Shown: piece after piece, positions 1 to 9,396 of the stretch
Layout: each line of letters begins with the position of its first letter
How positions within the stretch are numbered: position 1 is the stretch's first letter
Source of the DNA: Archaeoglobus neptunius
Lineage (GTDB): Archaea > Halobacteriota > Archaeoglobi > Archaeoglobales > Archaeoglobaceae
Assembly: GCF_016757965.1 (NCBI RefSeq)
Contig: NZ_JAEKIW010000002.1
Location: 1 to 64,000, forward strand
Reading direction: 5' to 3'
Length of the DNA stretch: 64,000 nt
The notes under the pieces: generated by a model
Seen by the model: the letters and a program-made list of their open reading frames with translations, nothing else
Told to the model about the DNA's origin: nothing
Databases searched by the model: none
Translations under genes and position numbers: made by a program

Positions 1-127
1 CGTGCCACGCATCGACAATGAGCGGAACAATTTCCTTCTCCAGAAACTCTCTGACAGCACTCCTCACAAGCCTGTCCTCGTCACTCAAAAGCTCGTCAAC
101 GTTGTAGAAGTCAACTCCTCTGAACAT
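1..127 (-). CDS. acyl-CoA dehydrogenase, N-terminal part
   Basis: The first 42 codons of a minus-strand gene that runs off the left edge. The start ATG is at 125-127. The visible peptide has a stretch reading DEDRLVRSAVREFLEKEI, typical of the N-terminal helix of acyl-CoA and glutaryl-CoA dehydrogenases, FAD enzymes of fatty or aromatic acid breakdown. The substrate cannot be judged from this piece. The next 80 bp upstream are AT-rich and separate it from the NrpR-like gene. Confidence 0.6.
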   Translation of the reverse strand, partial: MFRGVDFYNVDELLSDEDRLVRSAVREFLEKEIVPLIVDAWH

Positions 128-207
128 CTGACCACCTCGAACTGTATGTATTTAAAATTTTCAAAATTTATTACATATAAGACTTTCGGAAAAATTTTGC
201 CATAAAA

Positions 208-1161
208 TCACAAATCACGAAACTCTTTGAAATCAACAAAAAGCTCGTTCACCTTGATATCCATTGAAACGCCCTTTTCATGGATGGGTGCAAGAAAATT
301 CAGGCCTGCACTTACAATCATTCTCGCTCTTCGCCCTGCGGGTAGACCAAATCTCCTGTCGGCTGGATGCAGCAGTTTTATCACACCACCAATGCCTTTA
401 GACTCGGCAAGCTCCAACTCCCTTCGTGCTATATCGATCGCATACCTGCTGAATGACCTTATGGCCACGATGATTTCTCCTCTTCCTTTTTCAATCACAG
501 AGTGTACCGAAGTCAGTCCGGCCTTCAGTAAAAGCTGTCCCGGGCTCAAAGTCGTACCAACGTAGCTTATAAGCTCCGTTATCCCTCTGGGGTTCATATC
601 CTCGACGCTCAGCAAAGCAGCGTATTCCGGATATGTGCTGATCCCGGCTCCCCTCAGAATCACGTCTAGAAGGGTGTTGGATATCGCCCCAAGAGCGAAC
701 TTTCCCTTTGGAACTCTGATTCCTCCTATTTCTTCCATTTCATCGGTGATGACGACCTTCTTTGCAATTAGAAACGGAAAGCCATCACAGATTTCCCGGA
801 TTGTCGATAGAACCATGTCGAAATCGTTTTTGTCAATAAAGGCAACATTTGTTGGTACAAGGCCCGAGAGAGAGTACACGTCGAAATCGCAGAAGTAAAC
901 ATTGAACTCTATTCTTTCCGAGAACTCTCCAAGCCGTTCAAAGGCACTCTTCCTTTTAAGCTCCTTCAGCCCTTTTTCAGTCAGCTCAGCTTTTCCACCA
1001 CTGTTTCTCCTGACCAGTCCCTTTTCCTCAAGTTTTTTCAGGTGATACCTGACAGTCCTCGCTCTAATGCTTACACCGCGAAGCTCGAGCTCTTTTTCGA
1101 TTTCGATCGAGCTCAAAGCACCCGATTCCTCGAGAATGCTCAGAATCTCCTCCTCGACCAT
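208..1161 (-). CDS. nrpR: NrpR-like nitrogen regulator (winged helix plus one NrpR/DUF128 domain)
   Basis: A 317-residue transcription regulator. Residues 1-70 form a winged-helix DNA-binding domain (SIEIEKELELRGVSIRARTVRYHL). Residues 80-317 form one NrpR (DUF128) effector domain with GAISNTLLDVILRGAGI and YVGTTLSPGQLLLKAG. In methanogens NrpR represses nitrogen-assimilation genes and is released by 2-oxoglutarate; two-domain and single-domain forms exist, and this is the single-domain form. It is the last gene of a minus-strand run behind an amino-acid transporter, which fits control of nitrogen uptake. I found no GGAA-N6-TTCC operator upstream of the run. The family is clear; the regulon is inferred. 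Confidence 0.85.
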   Translation of the reverse strand: MVEEEILSILEESGALSSIEIEKELELRGVSIRARTVRYHLKKLEEKGLVRRNSGGKAELTEKGLKELKRKSAFERLGEFSERIEFNVYFCDFDVYSLSGLVPTNVAFIDKNDFDMVLSTIREICDGFPFLIAKKVVITDEMEEIGGIRVPKGKFALGAISNTLLDVILRGAGISTYPEYAALLSVEDMNPRGITELISYVGTTLSPGQLLLKAGLTSVHSVIEKGRGEIIVAIRSFSRYAIDIARRELELAESKGIGGVIKLLHPADRRFGLPAGRRARMIVSAGLNFLAPIHEKGVSMDIKVNELFVDFKEFRDL

Positions 1162-1196
1162 CGATGGATATTTCTAATTAAAGATAAATACTTTTT

Positions 1197-1871
1197 TCAT
1201 TTTACCTCATATACACCAAGCTTCTTCTGTGAGTAGGAAACAAGCCTGCTAAGCGGTATGGTCATGAGGAGATAGAAGAGGGCCACTCCGAGAAACGGTG
1301 TCCACGCATTGAAGGTCGTGTTGACAATCTGTCTCCCAACCCTTGTCAGCTCAACTATAGATATCACGGAGAGAAGTGAGGAATCCTTGAGCAGTGCTAT
1401 AAACTCGTTGCCCAGAGCCGGAAGTATGTTGCGGAACGCCTGAGGAAAAATGACGTAACGCATCGCCTGGAGGTAGGTCATCCCTAGACTTCTTGCAGCC
1501 TCCATCTGGCCGAGAGGAATTGATTCTATTCCAACCCTTACTATTTCCGCTATGTAAGCTCCGCTGCATACACTCAGAGCGATTATTCCAGCCGGCTCAG
1601 GTTGCAGATTTATCCCAATTGCCGGAAGACCAAAATAAACAATGAGGATCTGGACAAGAAGCGGAGTACCTCTTATAACCTCAACATATGCGGTAGAGAG
1701 TGCAAAAGGAATTAAGTTTTTTGAGACCCTTCCAAGCCCGGCAATGGTGCCTATAATCAACCCAAAAAGTATTGACACCAGAGTGAGCTTCAAAGTTACC
1801 ATCGCACCAAATGCAAGGTCCGGTATTATCCTGATGAACAGATCCACGTCGAACTGATTTATGGCCGCCAT
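1197..1871 (-). CDS. polar amino-acid ABC transporter permease
   Basis: A 224-residue inner-membrane permease of the HisM/GlnP family. It has about five hydrophobic segments and the EAA loop that docks the ATPase (EAARSLGMTYLQAMRYVIFPQA, residues about 132-153). It forms the channel for glutamine, arginine or a similar amino acid. The binding-protein gene lies 39 bp upstream and NrpR 35 bp downstream, so the three are probably co-transcribed. The expected ATPase gene is not next to it or anywhere in the window, so the ATPase must be encoded elsewhere or shared. Confidence 0.88.
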   Translation of the reverse strand: MAAINQFDVDLFIRIIPDLAFGAMVTLKLTLVSILFGLIIGTIAGLGRVSKNLIPFALSTAYVEVIRGTPLLVQILIVYFGLPAIGINLQPEPAGIIALSVCSGAYIAEIVRVGIESIPLGQMEAARSLGMTYLQAMRYVIFPQAFRNILPALGNEFIALLKDSSLLSVISIVELTRVGRQIVNTTFNAWTPFLGVALFYLLMTIPLSRLVSYSQKKLGVYEVK

Positions 1872-1910
1872 CGCACTGGGAAAAAAGTTAAGATATAAAA
1901 AAATTTTTTC

Positions 1911-2702
1911 TTACTCTCCAAACCACTTCTTGTAGATTTTATCGTACGTTCCGTCCTCCTTGATCTCCTTTAACGCCTGATTTATTGCCTTCAAAAGCTC
2001 AGGGTTATCCTTGTTGACCGCTATACCGTAGTACTCCGGTGGGAAGGCGGGATCCTCAACAACCCTGTAAACTTTCGGGTTCTCCTTCACAGCGAGGTAT
2101 GCAACGAAGTTATCTATGATGGCAGCGTCAGCATCACCTTTCTGAACGGCCATCAGAGCCTCTGGAGTGCCCTCAAATCTTTTTATCTCCACTATTTTGA
2201 TGCCTTTCTCGTCTATGAGTCTCTGAGCAGCAAAATCACCGGTTGTACCCTGCTGCACCGCAACCACCTTCCCAGCAAGGTCCTGAGCGCTGTTGATGCT
2301 TTTGTCGTCAGCCCTTGTCAGAATCACCTGCTTTGCCTCGAAGTACGGGTCACTGAAATCCACCTGCTTCTTCCTCTCTTCCGTGATAGTCATTGCTGAA
2401 CATATCACGTCGTATTTGTGGGCCTGAAGTCCCGGAATGATACCGTCCCAGGCTGTGTTAACGAATTTCACCTCCAGACCAAGTCTTTTTGCTATTTCTG
2501 TCATCAGATCTATGTCAAATCCCGTGTACTTACCCGTCTTTTCATCGGTATACTCAAATGGAGGATATGCGATGTCACTTCCAACAGTCAGTACACCTTT
2601 CTCAACCAGCTTGATTTTCTGCTCTTCCTGGGCCTGCTGCTGTGCGCATCCGAGTACCAGAACAGCCGCCAGAATTAACAATATCGGAACAATTTTTTTC
2701 AT
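1911..2702 (-). CDS. amino-acid ABC transporter substrate-binding lipoprotein
   Basis: A 263-residue extracellular binding protein of SBP family 3. It starts with a short signal peptide ending in a lipobox (VLVLGCAQQ), so it is anchored through a lipid-modified cysteine. The mature part has SDIAYPPFEYTDEKTGKYTGFDIDL, the ligand-pocket signature of polar amino-acid binding proteins, and ends with YDKIYKKWFGE. It is the first gene of the transporter-NrpR run and is divergent from a DMT exporter. The exact amino acid cannot be predicted. Confidence 0.9.
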   Translation of the reverse strand: MKKIVPILLILAAVLVLGCAQQQAQEEQKIKLVEKGVLTVGSDIAYPPFEYTDEKTGKYTGFDIDLMTEIAKRLGLEVKFVNTAWDGIIPGLQAHKYDVICSAMTITEERKKQVDFSDPYFEAKQVILTRADDKSINSAQDLAGKVVAVQQGTTGDFAAQRLIDEKGIKIVEIKRFEGTPEALMAVQKGDADAAIIDNFVAYLAVKENPKVYRVVEDPAFPPEYYGIAVNKDNPELLKAINQALKEIKEDGTYDKIYKKWFGE

Positions 2703-2795
2703 ATCAACACCTCGCCTTTACCATGTTTGGATACTTAAAAAATTTTCGATACTTAAAAGGTTAAGTTTTTAAACAAAATTTGGGGTCTGGGAGAA
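2703..2795. promoter_or_regulatory. divergent promoter region with a direct repeat
   Basis: This 93-bp gap separates the divergent binding-protein and DMT genes. The 11-mer GATACTTAAAA occurs twice, at 2730-2740 and 2748-2758, 18 bp apart. Read on the minus strand each holds a TATA-like TTTTAAGTA. A plus-strand TATA-like TTTTTAAAC lies near 2767. The repeat could be two TATA boxes or a regulator site. No NrpR consensus is visible. Confidence 0.4.
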
Positions 2796-3611
2796 ATGAG
2801 AAGATTGCACGCAGATCTCGGGCTTATGGTCGTTGCTTTAATATGGGGTTCGACTTTTCCCGTGGTTAAGGTAGCGCTGGAAAGCATGTCCCCGTTTGCG
2901 TTTAATACTGTCAGATTTTTTATCGCATGCCTGTTCTTCTTACCTTTTTTAAGAGGCTGGGATTTCAAAGCCGGTTTTAAAATTGGCATAGCCTCGTTTC
3001 TCGGATACACATTCCAGACGGTGGGTCTGGAGTACACCACAGCAACAAATGCGGGATTCATAACCTCAACCTATGTTGTTCTGGCCCCGATAATCTCATG
3101 GCTGGTTTACAAGGATTTATTCGACAGAAGAGACGTGTTTGGTGTGTTTCTGGCGTTTATTGGCTTCTACTTCCTTTCGGGATATTCCGGATTCAATTTT
3201 GGCGATATACTGATGCTGTTCTGTGCCCTGTTTTTTGGGGCTGAAATTGCCATGATCTCCCATTACTCCCGCATAAGCAACCCGACAATGCTCGCCTTCT
3301 GGCAGTCCTTTGCAATATTCATCCTCTCCGCACCCTTTGCAGCATTCACCACGCTAAAATTCGAAGTGAATACAACAGTTGTGGCTGCATTGCTAATCAC
3401 AGCATTCTTTGCAACCTTTGTGGCCAAAATGCTTCAAAACTGGCTTCAAAGCTATACAAAATCATCCGATGCGGCAGTAATTCTATCTCTTGAAGGTGTA
3501 TTCTCTCATCTGTTCAGCGTTCTTCTGCTTACCGAAATGCTGTCTCTAACGCAGTATTTTGGTGCATTTTTAATATTAGTGGCTGTAATCATAGTATCTC
3601 TCAGAGATTAG
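2796..3611 (+). CDS. EamA/DMT-superfamily transporter
   Basis: A 271-residue membrane protein with about ten hydrophobic segments in two EamA repeats. The first repeat has the family opening LIWGSTFPVVKVAL near residue 15, and the second ends LSLTQYFGAFLILVAVI. These carriers export metabolites or amino acids. The substrate is unknown. It is transcribed away from the amino-acid importer, so an export role tied to amino-acid balance is possible but unproven. Confidence 0.85.
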   Translation: MRRLHADLGLMVVALIWGSTFPVVKVALESMSPFAFNTVRFFIACLFFLPFLRGWDFKAGFKIGIASFLGYTFQTVGLEYTTATNAGFITSTYVVLAPIISWLVYKDLFDRRDVFGVFLAFIGFYFLSGYSGFNFGDILMLFCALFFGAEIAMISHYSRISNPTMLAFWQSFAIFILSAPFAAFTTLKFEVNTTVVAALLITAFFATFVAKMLQNWLQSYTKSSDAAVILSLEGVFSHLFSVLLLTEMLSLTQYFGAFLILVAVIIVSLRD

Positions 3612-3686
3612 CCTGGAAATCTGAATGATTTTAATTTACCGCAATATTCTTATATTTTGAAAACAAAGATAAAATTGGGTGATAGT

Positions 3687-4001
3687 ATGGGTGTGCACAG
3701 AATAACGAGTGAGGCTGCCAAATATTATGCACAGAGAGAAAGAGTTGTGGGATCTGGGGTGGCCTTGCTTGGAGAAGCGAGCATGAATCTGGATAAATTG
3801 ACCAGTGAGCAGTTGGAAAAACTCGGAGACCTTGCAGCAAAACTTCTTCCACACTCCCCCGGATATGCAGGAAAGATGATGCCGATAGTGGCAAGGCTGT
3901 TCTGGAAACTCGCAGGAGCAGGGGAGAAGGAGTTTGGATTTGCAGAGCTTGATGAACTGGAGAAAGAGATTGAAGAGGTTAAAAAAGAGCTTGGATTCTA
4001 A
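3687..4001 (+). CDS. small conserved protein of unknown function
   Basis: A 104-residue soluble protein I do not recognise. I chose ATG 3687 over an in-frame ATG at 3657 because GGGTGAT lies just upstream at 3677-3683. The middle (residues about 30-75) is mixed helix with prolines and glycines; the last 25 residues are a charged helix (ELDEKEIEEVKKEL-like) that may form a coiled coil. It has no cysteine pairs, signal or membrane segment. It converges on the UspA gene with 4 bp between the stops. Confidence 0.55.
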   Translation: MGVHRITSEAAKYYAQRERVVGSGVALLGEASMNLDKLTSEQLEKLGDLAAKLLPHSPGYAGKMMPIVARLFWKLAGAGEKEFGFAELDELEKEIEEVKKELGF

Positions 4002-4005
4002 TTTT

Positions 4006-4860
4006 TTAATCGCACGGCACAATCAGTACGGGCAATACCGAGTTTCTGATGACTATTTCTGCGGTGCTGCCCATCAGTATTTGAAGTATGCTGCGTCCCC
4101 TTTTTCCTATTACTATAAGTGTTGAGCCCATTGCAGGAGCGGTCATGAGTATTTCTTTCGATGCAACACCGCTGTGGACAACAATCTGGCTGGGGAAGTC
4201 CAGTCTCTCTGCATACTTTTTCATGTTTTCTGTTGCCTTCTTTATATTTTCTTCAATATCCTTTGCACTCCCGTAATCCACAACATGCAGTAAAATTGCC
4301 TCTTTTACGAGCTCTTTGAAGAGGTCGGTAGACTGCATTATCCTATCGGAGCATGGCGAGAAATCAACCGATATCAGTGGCCGGTCAAACACCCTTCTCG
4401 CATCCCAGTAGCACTTAACGGCTTTTTTACCCCGATCCCATTCATATCTGACAAGAAGTACCGGTTTTTTTGCGGCTCTGGCAACGTTTGCTGCAGTGGA
4501 GCCTATCAGCATCTCTCTGAATATATTTTCTCCTTTCATTGGCATGTAAATCAGGTCAACATTTTCTTCCTCCGCCAGCCTGGCAATTTCCAGTGCCGGA
4601 GTCCCCATTCTTACGATGGCTCTTGTTTTTATGCCTATCTCTTCAAACTCGCTGGAAATCTGGTCAAGTTTTTTCTGATACTTTTCTACAAGAGTTTCAG
4701 CAACTTTAAGTTCCTCTGGAGTCTGCAATCCTACATCGAGAGAGTGAAACAGAATAAGCTCGTGTGCCACACCCGTTGAAAAGAATCTCGGTATGCAGTT
4801 GCCGAAGGCATATTCCGAGACCACCGAGAAATCAACTGGAAACAGCACCTTCTTTATCAT
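4006..4860 (-). CDS. tandem universal stress protein (UspA)
   Basis: A 284-residue protein of two Usp domains (about 1-140 and 155-284). Each half ends with a nucleotide-binding glycine loop: GSTAANVARAAKKPVLLV in the first, and GKRGRSILQILMGSTAE in the second, which has the full G-2x-G-9x-G(S/T) ATP-binding form. The first loop is less complete, so ATP may bind only the second half. Such proteins act in stress survival. It stands alone, divergent from argG. Confidence 0.88.
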   Translation of the reverse strand: MIKKVLFPVDFSVVSEYAFGNCIPRFFSTGVAHELILFHSLDVGLQTPEELKVAETLVEKYQKKLDQISSEFEEIGIKTRAIVRMGTPALEIARLAEEENVDLIYMPMKGENIFREMLIGSTAANVARAAKKPVLLVRYEWDRGKKAVKCYWDARRVFDRPLISVDFSPCSDRIMQSTDLFKELVKEAILLHVVDYGSAKDIEENIKKATENMKKYAERLDFPSQIVVHSGVASKEILMTAPAMGSTLIVIGKRGRSILQILMGSTAEIVIRNSVLPVLIVPCD

Positions 4861-4979
4861 ATCTCTCCACCTCCTTGCGAAGAACTCTTTTTTAATTATG
4901 GGTTTAAAAAATTTTTCCTGATCAAAGCTGATATTCTTCTTCGGCTAAAAAGCTTTAAACATTCCGGCATATTTGTTAC

Positions 4980-6152
4980 ATGAAGGCAGTGCTCTCGTAC
5001 TCAGGTGGCCTGGACACGACGGTCTGCATTCCACTTCTCAGGGAAAGGTACGGTTACGATGAGGTGATTACGGTCACAGTTGATATTGGCCAGCCAGAAT
5101 CCGACATCAGGCAGGCAGAGGAGAGAGGGACGAAATACGCCGACAGACATTATACGGTGGATGCGAAAAGCGATTTTGTAAACGAACTGTTCAGGCTTAT
5201 TAAGGCCAATGGGGAATACGAAGGGTACGTTCTCGGCACAGCTCTTGCAAGACCGCTTATCGCTGGTAAAGTTGTTGAAATTGCCAGAAAAGAAAATGCA
5301 GATGCCATTGCTCACGGATGCACAGGAAAAGGAAATGACCAGCTCAGATTCGAAAATGTATTCAGGCAGTACGGTTTTAAGGTTGTAGCCCCGGTAAGGG
5401 ATCTCAATCTTACGAGAGAGTGGGAGATTGAATACGCAAGAGAACACGGCATCGACGTTCCCGCTACAAAGGAAAAACCGTACAGTATTGACGAGAATCT
5501 CTGGAGCAGAAGTATTGAAGGGGGAAAACTGGAGGATCCATCCTTCATACCGCCTGAAGAGATCTACGAATGGACGGTAAGTCCTGAGAAGGCCCCGGAA
5601 AAGGCTGAAATTATAAAAATCGATTTCGAGGAGGGTATACCCGTCGCACTTAATGACGTGAAAATGAATGGCTTTGAGCTGATTAAAAAACTGAACGAAA
5701 TTGGAGGAAAGCATGGCGTGGGCAGAACGGATATGATTGAGGACAGGGTTCTCGGTCTCAAGGCGAGGGAAAATTACGAGCATCCAGCAGCTACGATTCT
5801 TATAACGGCTCACAGAGATTTGGAAAAGCTCGTTTTGAGCAGAAAAGAGTTGAAGTTCAAAAAGCTTGTTGAAGAGGAGTGGGCAGAACTCGTTTACCAT
5901 GGTCTTACCAACGATCCGCTCTACGATGCTCTGAACGCCTTTATCGATACAACACAGAAGAGAGTTACCGGGTGGGTCAAAATCAGGCTTTACAAGGGAT
6001 ATGCATTCCCGGTTGCAAGATACTCGAATTTCGCCCTTTACTCGGAGGAACTGGTATCCTTCGATACAGAGGCAATAGACCAGAAACTTGCGGAGGGGTT
6101 CGCAGCCTTCCACGGACTGCAGGGCAGGATGTTCAAAAGACTTTTTCAGTAA
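4980..6152 (+). CDS. argG: argininosuccinate synthase
   Basis: A 390-residue enzyme that joins citrulline and aspartate using ATP in arginine synthesis. The N-terminus has the PP-loop AYSGGLDTT-type signature ([14 protein letters not shown]), followed by [13 protein letters not shown] and [15 protein letters not shown], all diagnostic. Length matches the family. A TATA-like element (CTTTAAAC, about 4953-4960) lies 20-27 bp before the ATG, so the mRNA is probably leaderless. No other arg gene is nearby. Confidence 0.97.
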   Translation: MKAVLSYSGGLDTTVCIPLLRERYGYDEVITVTVDIGQPESDIRQAEERGTKYADRHYTVDAKSDFVNELFRLIKANGEYEGYVLGTALARPLIAGKVVEIARKENADAIAHGCTGKGNDQLRFENVFRQYGFKVVAPVRDLNLTREWEIEYAREHGIDVPATKEKPYSIDENLWSRSIEGGKLEDPSFIPPEEIYEWTVSPEKAPEKAEIIKIDFEEGIPVALNDVKMNGFELIKKLNEIGGKHGVGRTDMIEDRVLGLKARENYEHPAATILITAHRDLEKLVLSRKELKFKKLVEEEWAELVYHGLTNDPLYDALNAFIDTTQKRVTGWVKIRLYKGYAFPVARYSNFALYSEELVSFDTEAIDQKLAEGFAAFHGLQGRMFKRLFQ

Positions 6153-6184
6153 TATATTTTAAATTAAAACTTCTTTCTTCCATT

Positions 6185-6874
6185 ATGGACTTCATCATAA
6201 TTTCCGTTGGAAACGAAATACTGAGCGGAGACATACACAACACAAATGCCGCATACATGGCAAAAAAGCTTACCAGACTCGGACATAAGGTGAGAAGAAT
6301 AATCACCATTCCTGACGATGTGGAGGAGATCGCCGAGGAGATAAGAGAGGCTGCAAAAAAAGCCGACTTTGTTCTTGTAACCGGTGGACTTGGAGCGACA
6401 CATGACGATGTTACTGCCGAAGGAGTTGCGAAAGCCTTCGGGAGAAAGCTCGTTGTCAACAAACAGGTATATGAGTGGTTGAATAAAATAAGCAAAAACG
6501 AGGATGCCGTTAAAAAGATATCTTCGGTTCCTGAGGGCTGCGAAATCATCTGGAATGATGTTGGTGCAGCTCCAGCTTTTATAGTGGAGAACGTTGCCGT
6601 CATGCCCGGTGTACCGGCTGAGATGGAAAACACATTTGAAAAAATACTGGAGAGATTTGAAGAAGGCAGTTATTACGAAAAAAGCGTAAGAGTAGAGGGT
6701 TTTGAAGTGAGAATAGTTGACAGGCTCAACAGGGTGGTGGAGGAGTTTCCGGACGTGCAGATCGGATCCTACCCAAAACCGGGATACGTGGTGGTTAAGT
6801 TCTCTGGCAGCAACGAGGAAAAGGTGAAAAACGCCGTTAAAAGATTTGAGGAGCTTTTGAATGATAAGAGGTAA
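6185..6874 (+). CDS. molybdopterin-binding/CinA-type domain protein
   Basis: A 229-residue protein of the MoaB/CinA nucleotide or molybdopterin-binding fold (PF00994). It has SVGNEILSGDIHNTNAAYM at the start, VTGGLGATHDDVT around residue 62, and VMPGVPAEM near 140. It matches the N-terminal part of bacterial CinA; the C-terminal NMN deamidase domain is missing, as in many archaea. I chose ATG 6185. Its end overlaps pyrC by 14 bp, so the two are co-translated. The role, pyridine-nucleotide repair or cofactor work, is not certain. Confidence 0.8.
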   Translation: MDFIIISVGNEILSGDIHNTNAAYMAKKLTRLGHKVRRIITIPDDVEEIAEEIREAAKKADFVLVTGGLGATHDDVTAEGVAKAFGRKLVVNKQVYEWLNKISKNEDAVKKISSVPEGCEIIWNDVGAAPAFIVENVAVMPGVPAEMENTFEKILERFEEGSYYEKSVRVEGFEVRIVDRLNRVVEEFPDVQIGSYPKPGYVVVKFSGSNEEKVKNAVKRFEELLNDKR

Positions 6875-8093
6875 GGTTTTCTACAGAGGAGAGTTTATAG
6901 AGGCAGGAATTGAGGTCGATGGAGGGAGAATCAAGAAAATAGGAAAACTTGTAAAGGGTAAAGAAGTTAGAGGAGTCATTCTGCCGGCCGGAATTGATGT
7001 TCATGTCCATCTCAGAGATTTTGATGAAGCACACAAGGAAACGATTGAAACCGGAACCATGGCGGCAAAATACGGTGGCATTTGTCTCGTGGTGGACCAG
7101 CCAAATACAAGGCCCGTCGTGGACTCGGAAAAAGTTTATTTCGAGAGGATGGAGAAAGCGAAAAGTGACGTTCACGTTGATTACACCCTGAACCTCGCCC
7201 TCACCAACTCGAATTTCGGAGAAATTGCTGGAATTCTGGAAAAGATCAGGAGCAGGTACTTCGTACCGGCTGTAGGGGAGGTTTTTATTCAGCACAGCAA
7301 TGATAACCTGCAGATAAGATACGAAACACTCAGACTGGCCATCTCTAATCTTAAAAACGTACTTTTGACAATTCATGCAGAGGACCCGGCGTATGTTGAT
7401 ACGGGCTTTCCAAATTTCAGGTTCAGAAAAAAAGAGGCGGAGGTGTTTGCGGTTCAAAAATGCCTTACCATATCCAATTTCCACTTCTGCCACATATCCA
7501 CAAGAGATGCAGCAGAAAGAATCTGCAACAGCGATTCGACTTTTGAGGTAACTCCTCATCACCTGCTTCTCTCCACTGACGACTACAGGAGACTTGGATA
7601 TGCCGTGAACGTAAATCCTCCCCTCAGGAGCAGGGATGAAGCAGAATGGTTGCTGAAGCACTTCCATATGGCTGATATACTAGCGTCGGATCACGCTCCA
7701 CATACTCTGGAGGACAAAAAGAGTGGTGCGCCAGGATTTCCGGGTGTTGAGACGATGTATCCCATTTTTGTCCATCTCGCAGCGATGAGAATAATAAGAT
7801 TTGGCGACCTTGTGGAGAAGATTGCCTCCAACCCTGCCAGAATTTTCGGCTTCAGGGGTTATGGAGAAATCAGGGTCGGCAACTATGCAAATTTTGCTGT
7901 TTTTGATCTGAAAAATGTCAGAAAGATACGGGCGGAGGACCTGCATTCAAGATGTGACTGGACACCATATGAAGGTTTTAACGCTGTATTTCCCGATAAA
8001 GTCTATCTCAAAGGTACTGATGTACTTGAAGTTGCAGAGCCAACCGGGGAGGTTTTGGGTGCCGAATTTCAAAATTATAAGAAAAGCTTTTAA
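6861..8093 (+). CDS. pyrC: dihydroorotase
   Basis: A 410-residue amidohydrolase closing the dihydroorotate ring in pyrimidine synthesis. It has the metal site DVHVHLRDFDEAHKET near residues 48-63, the IHAEDP region, the metal histidines CHIST and TPHHLLL, and the catalytic aspartate in SDHAPHTLEDK. Length and motifs match archaeal class I dihydroorotases. It overlaps the preceding CinA-like gene by 14 bp and is followed 24 bp later by a response regulator. Confidence 0.94.
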   Translation: MIRGKVFYRGEFIEAGIEVDGGRIKKIGKLVKGKEVRGVILPAGIDVHVHLRDFDEAHKETIETGTMAAKYGGICLVVDQPNTRPVVDSEKVYFERMEKAKSDVHVDYTLNLALTNSNFGEIAGILEKIRSRYFVPAVGEVFIQHSNDNLQIRYETLRLAISNLKNVLLTIHAEDPAYVDTGFPNFRFRKKEAEVFAVQKCLTISNFHFCHISTRDAAERICNSDSTFEVTPHHLLLSTDDYRRLGYAVNVNPPLRSRDEAEWLLKHFHMADILASDHAPHTLEDKKSGAPGFPGVETMYPIFVHLAAMRIIRFGDLVEKIASNPARIFGFRGYGEIRVGNYANFAVFDLKNVRKIRAEDLHSRCDWTPYEGFNAVFPDKVYLKGTDVLEVAEPTGEVLGAEFQNYKKSF

Positions 8094-8117
8094 GAGGAGA
8101 TAAGAATTGTTGTAATA

Positions 8118-8486
8118 ATGAGCATCAGACTAATGGTCGTTGACGACGATGATAGCATAAGAGAGATAATCAAGGTTATGCTGAAAGATTTTGAAATAAT
8201 TGAAGCGTCCAATGGATTCGAAGCGATAAAGCTGTACGAAAGATTTCATCCGGAAATCGTTTTAATGGATGTCTCCATGCCACAGATGGACGGTGTAGAG
8301 GCTACAAAGGAGATACTGAAAATCGACCCAAAGGCCGTGATTATCGGTCTGACAGCCTTTGCCAGAAGCAGGGGAAAGGAAATGCTTCAGAGCGGAGCAA
8401 AGGAGGTGGTTGAAAAGCCATTCACAAGAAAAATGCTCAAAGAGATTATTGAGAAGTACGCATCAAGTGCATTAGCCGAGACATGA
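8118..8486 (+). CDS. single-domain response regulator (CheY-like)
   Basis: A 122-residue receiver domain with no output domain. It has the acidic pocket VVDDDDS, the phosphoacceptor aspartate in VLMDVSMPQMDG, the threonine in GLTAF and the lysine in VEKPF, so it should be phosphorylated normally. The 24 bp spacing behind pyrC suggests read-through. No kinase is adjacent; the nearest histidine kinase is at 13,454-14,941 on the other strand. Its partner is unknown. Confidence 0.9.
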   Translation: MSIRLMVVDDDDSIREIIKVMLKDFEIIEASNGFEAIKLYERFHPEIVLMDVSMPQMDGVEATKEILKIDPKAVIIGLTAFARSRGKEMLQSGAKEVVEKPFTRKMLKEIIEKYASSALAET

Positions 8487-8524
8487 ACACAAGCTTTTTC
8501 TAGCAAATTACACCATTTCTGCCG

Positions 8525-9385
8525 ATGGATATCGCTGTGCTTTTAACAGCAGCAATTCTGGATTTTCTTGTTTCTGAACCACCGCTTCATATCCATCCTG
8601 TTTTCTGGTTCGGAAAGCTGATATCCTTTTTCGAGAGACTGGTGATCCGCAATGAAGCTCTCGACCTAATTTACGGTGCCATCTCCACAGCAGTAATCAT
8701 TGCATTTGCGTTTTTATTGGCTTCTGCCCCATTCCCCTCTCCTCTGCGTTATGTCTGGCATGCGTACCTGCTTTTCTCCGCTATCTCGGTAAAAAGCATG
8801 GTGAAACACGCTGAAAGGTGTATTGCCGGTGGAATTGACAGGACAGCAGTGCAGCAGATCGTAAGCAGAGACACATCCGAACTTAACGAAAGCCAGCTCT
8901 GTTCGGCGGTAATTGAGTCCGTAGCTGAGAACTACGTCGATGGTCTGGTTTCACCACTCTTCTACTTTTCAGTTTTCGGTATTGGAGGGGCAATGGTATT
9001 CAAAGCGGTGAACACATGCGATGCAATGATTGGCTACAGGAAGGGACGATACGAGTACTTCGGTAAATTTGCTGCAAGGCTTGATGATGCGCTCAATTAC
9101 ATCCCAGCAAGAGTTTCTCTACTGTTCTTTGAGGTCTTGAAGAGGGGGGCTGCAAGATACGGCTTAAAAAATGGCGTAAAGTTCAATGGATGCAGCATAG
9201 CTGCGATGTCGTATGTTCTGAATGTGAAACTCGAAAAACCGGGATACTACTCTCTACCGGGCAGAGATGCAGATTTGAATGCCGTCAGAGAATCAGTAAA
9301 AATTTTTAAGTTCCTCAGCCTTATCGCAATTGCCTTCTTTACCGTCACAACAGCGGTCAGGATAGTATTATTAACTCAACTGTAA
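8525..9385 (+). CDS. cbiB: adenosylcobinamide-phosphate synthase
   Basis: A 286-residue membrane protein of the CbiB/CobD family, which attaches aminopropanol phosphate to adenosylcobyric acid in B12 synthesis. The N-terminus LDFLVSEPPLHIHPVFWFGK and the central segment ESVAENYVDGLVSPLFY are family signatures, followed by NTCDAMIGYRKGRYEYFGKF. Four to five hydrophobic segments are visible. No other cobalamin gene is in the window. Confidence 0.93.
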   Translation: MDIAVLLTAAILDFLVSEPPLHIHPVFWFGKLISFFERLVIRNEALDLIYGAISTAVIIAFAFLLASAPFPSPLRYVWHAYLLFSAISVKSMVKHAERCIAGGIDRTAVQQIVSRDTSELNESQLCSAVIESVAENYVDGLVSPLFYFSVFGIGGAMVFKAVNTCDAMIGYRKGRYEYFGKFAARLDDALNYIPARVSLLFFEVLKRGAARYGLKNGVKFNGCSIAAMSYVLNVKLEKPGYYSLPGRDADLNAVRESVKIFKFLSLIAIAFFTVTTAVRIVLLTQL

Positions 9386-9396
9386 TTGTGGGGCTG

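Noticed and set aside
2703-2795. NrpR operator upstream of the transporter
   Set aside because: No GGAA-N6-TTCC palindrome is present; the direct repeat there looks more like TATA elements.
3636-4022. Minus-strand 128-codon frame
   Set aside because: It is antisense to the small plus-strand gene at 3687-4001, which has a ribosome-binding site and sensible composition.
5001-6113. A long open frame antisense to argG
   Set aside because: argG on the plus strand has all family motifs; the antisense frame has no recognisable domain and is a codon-bias shadow.
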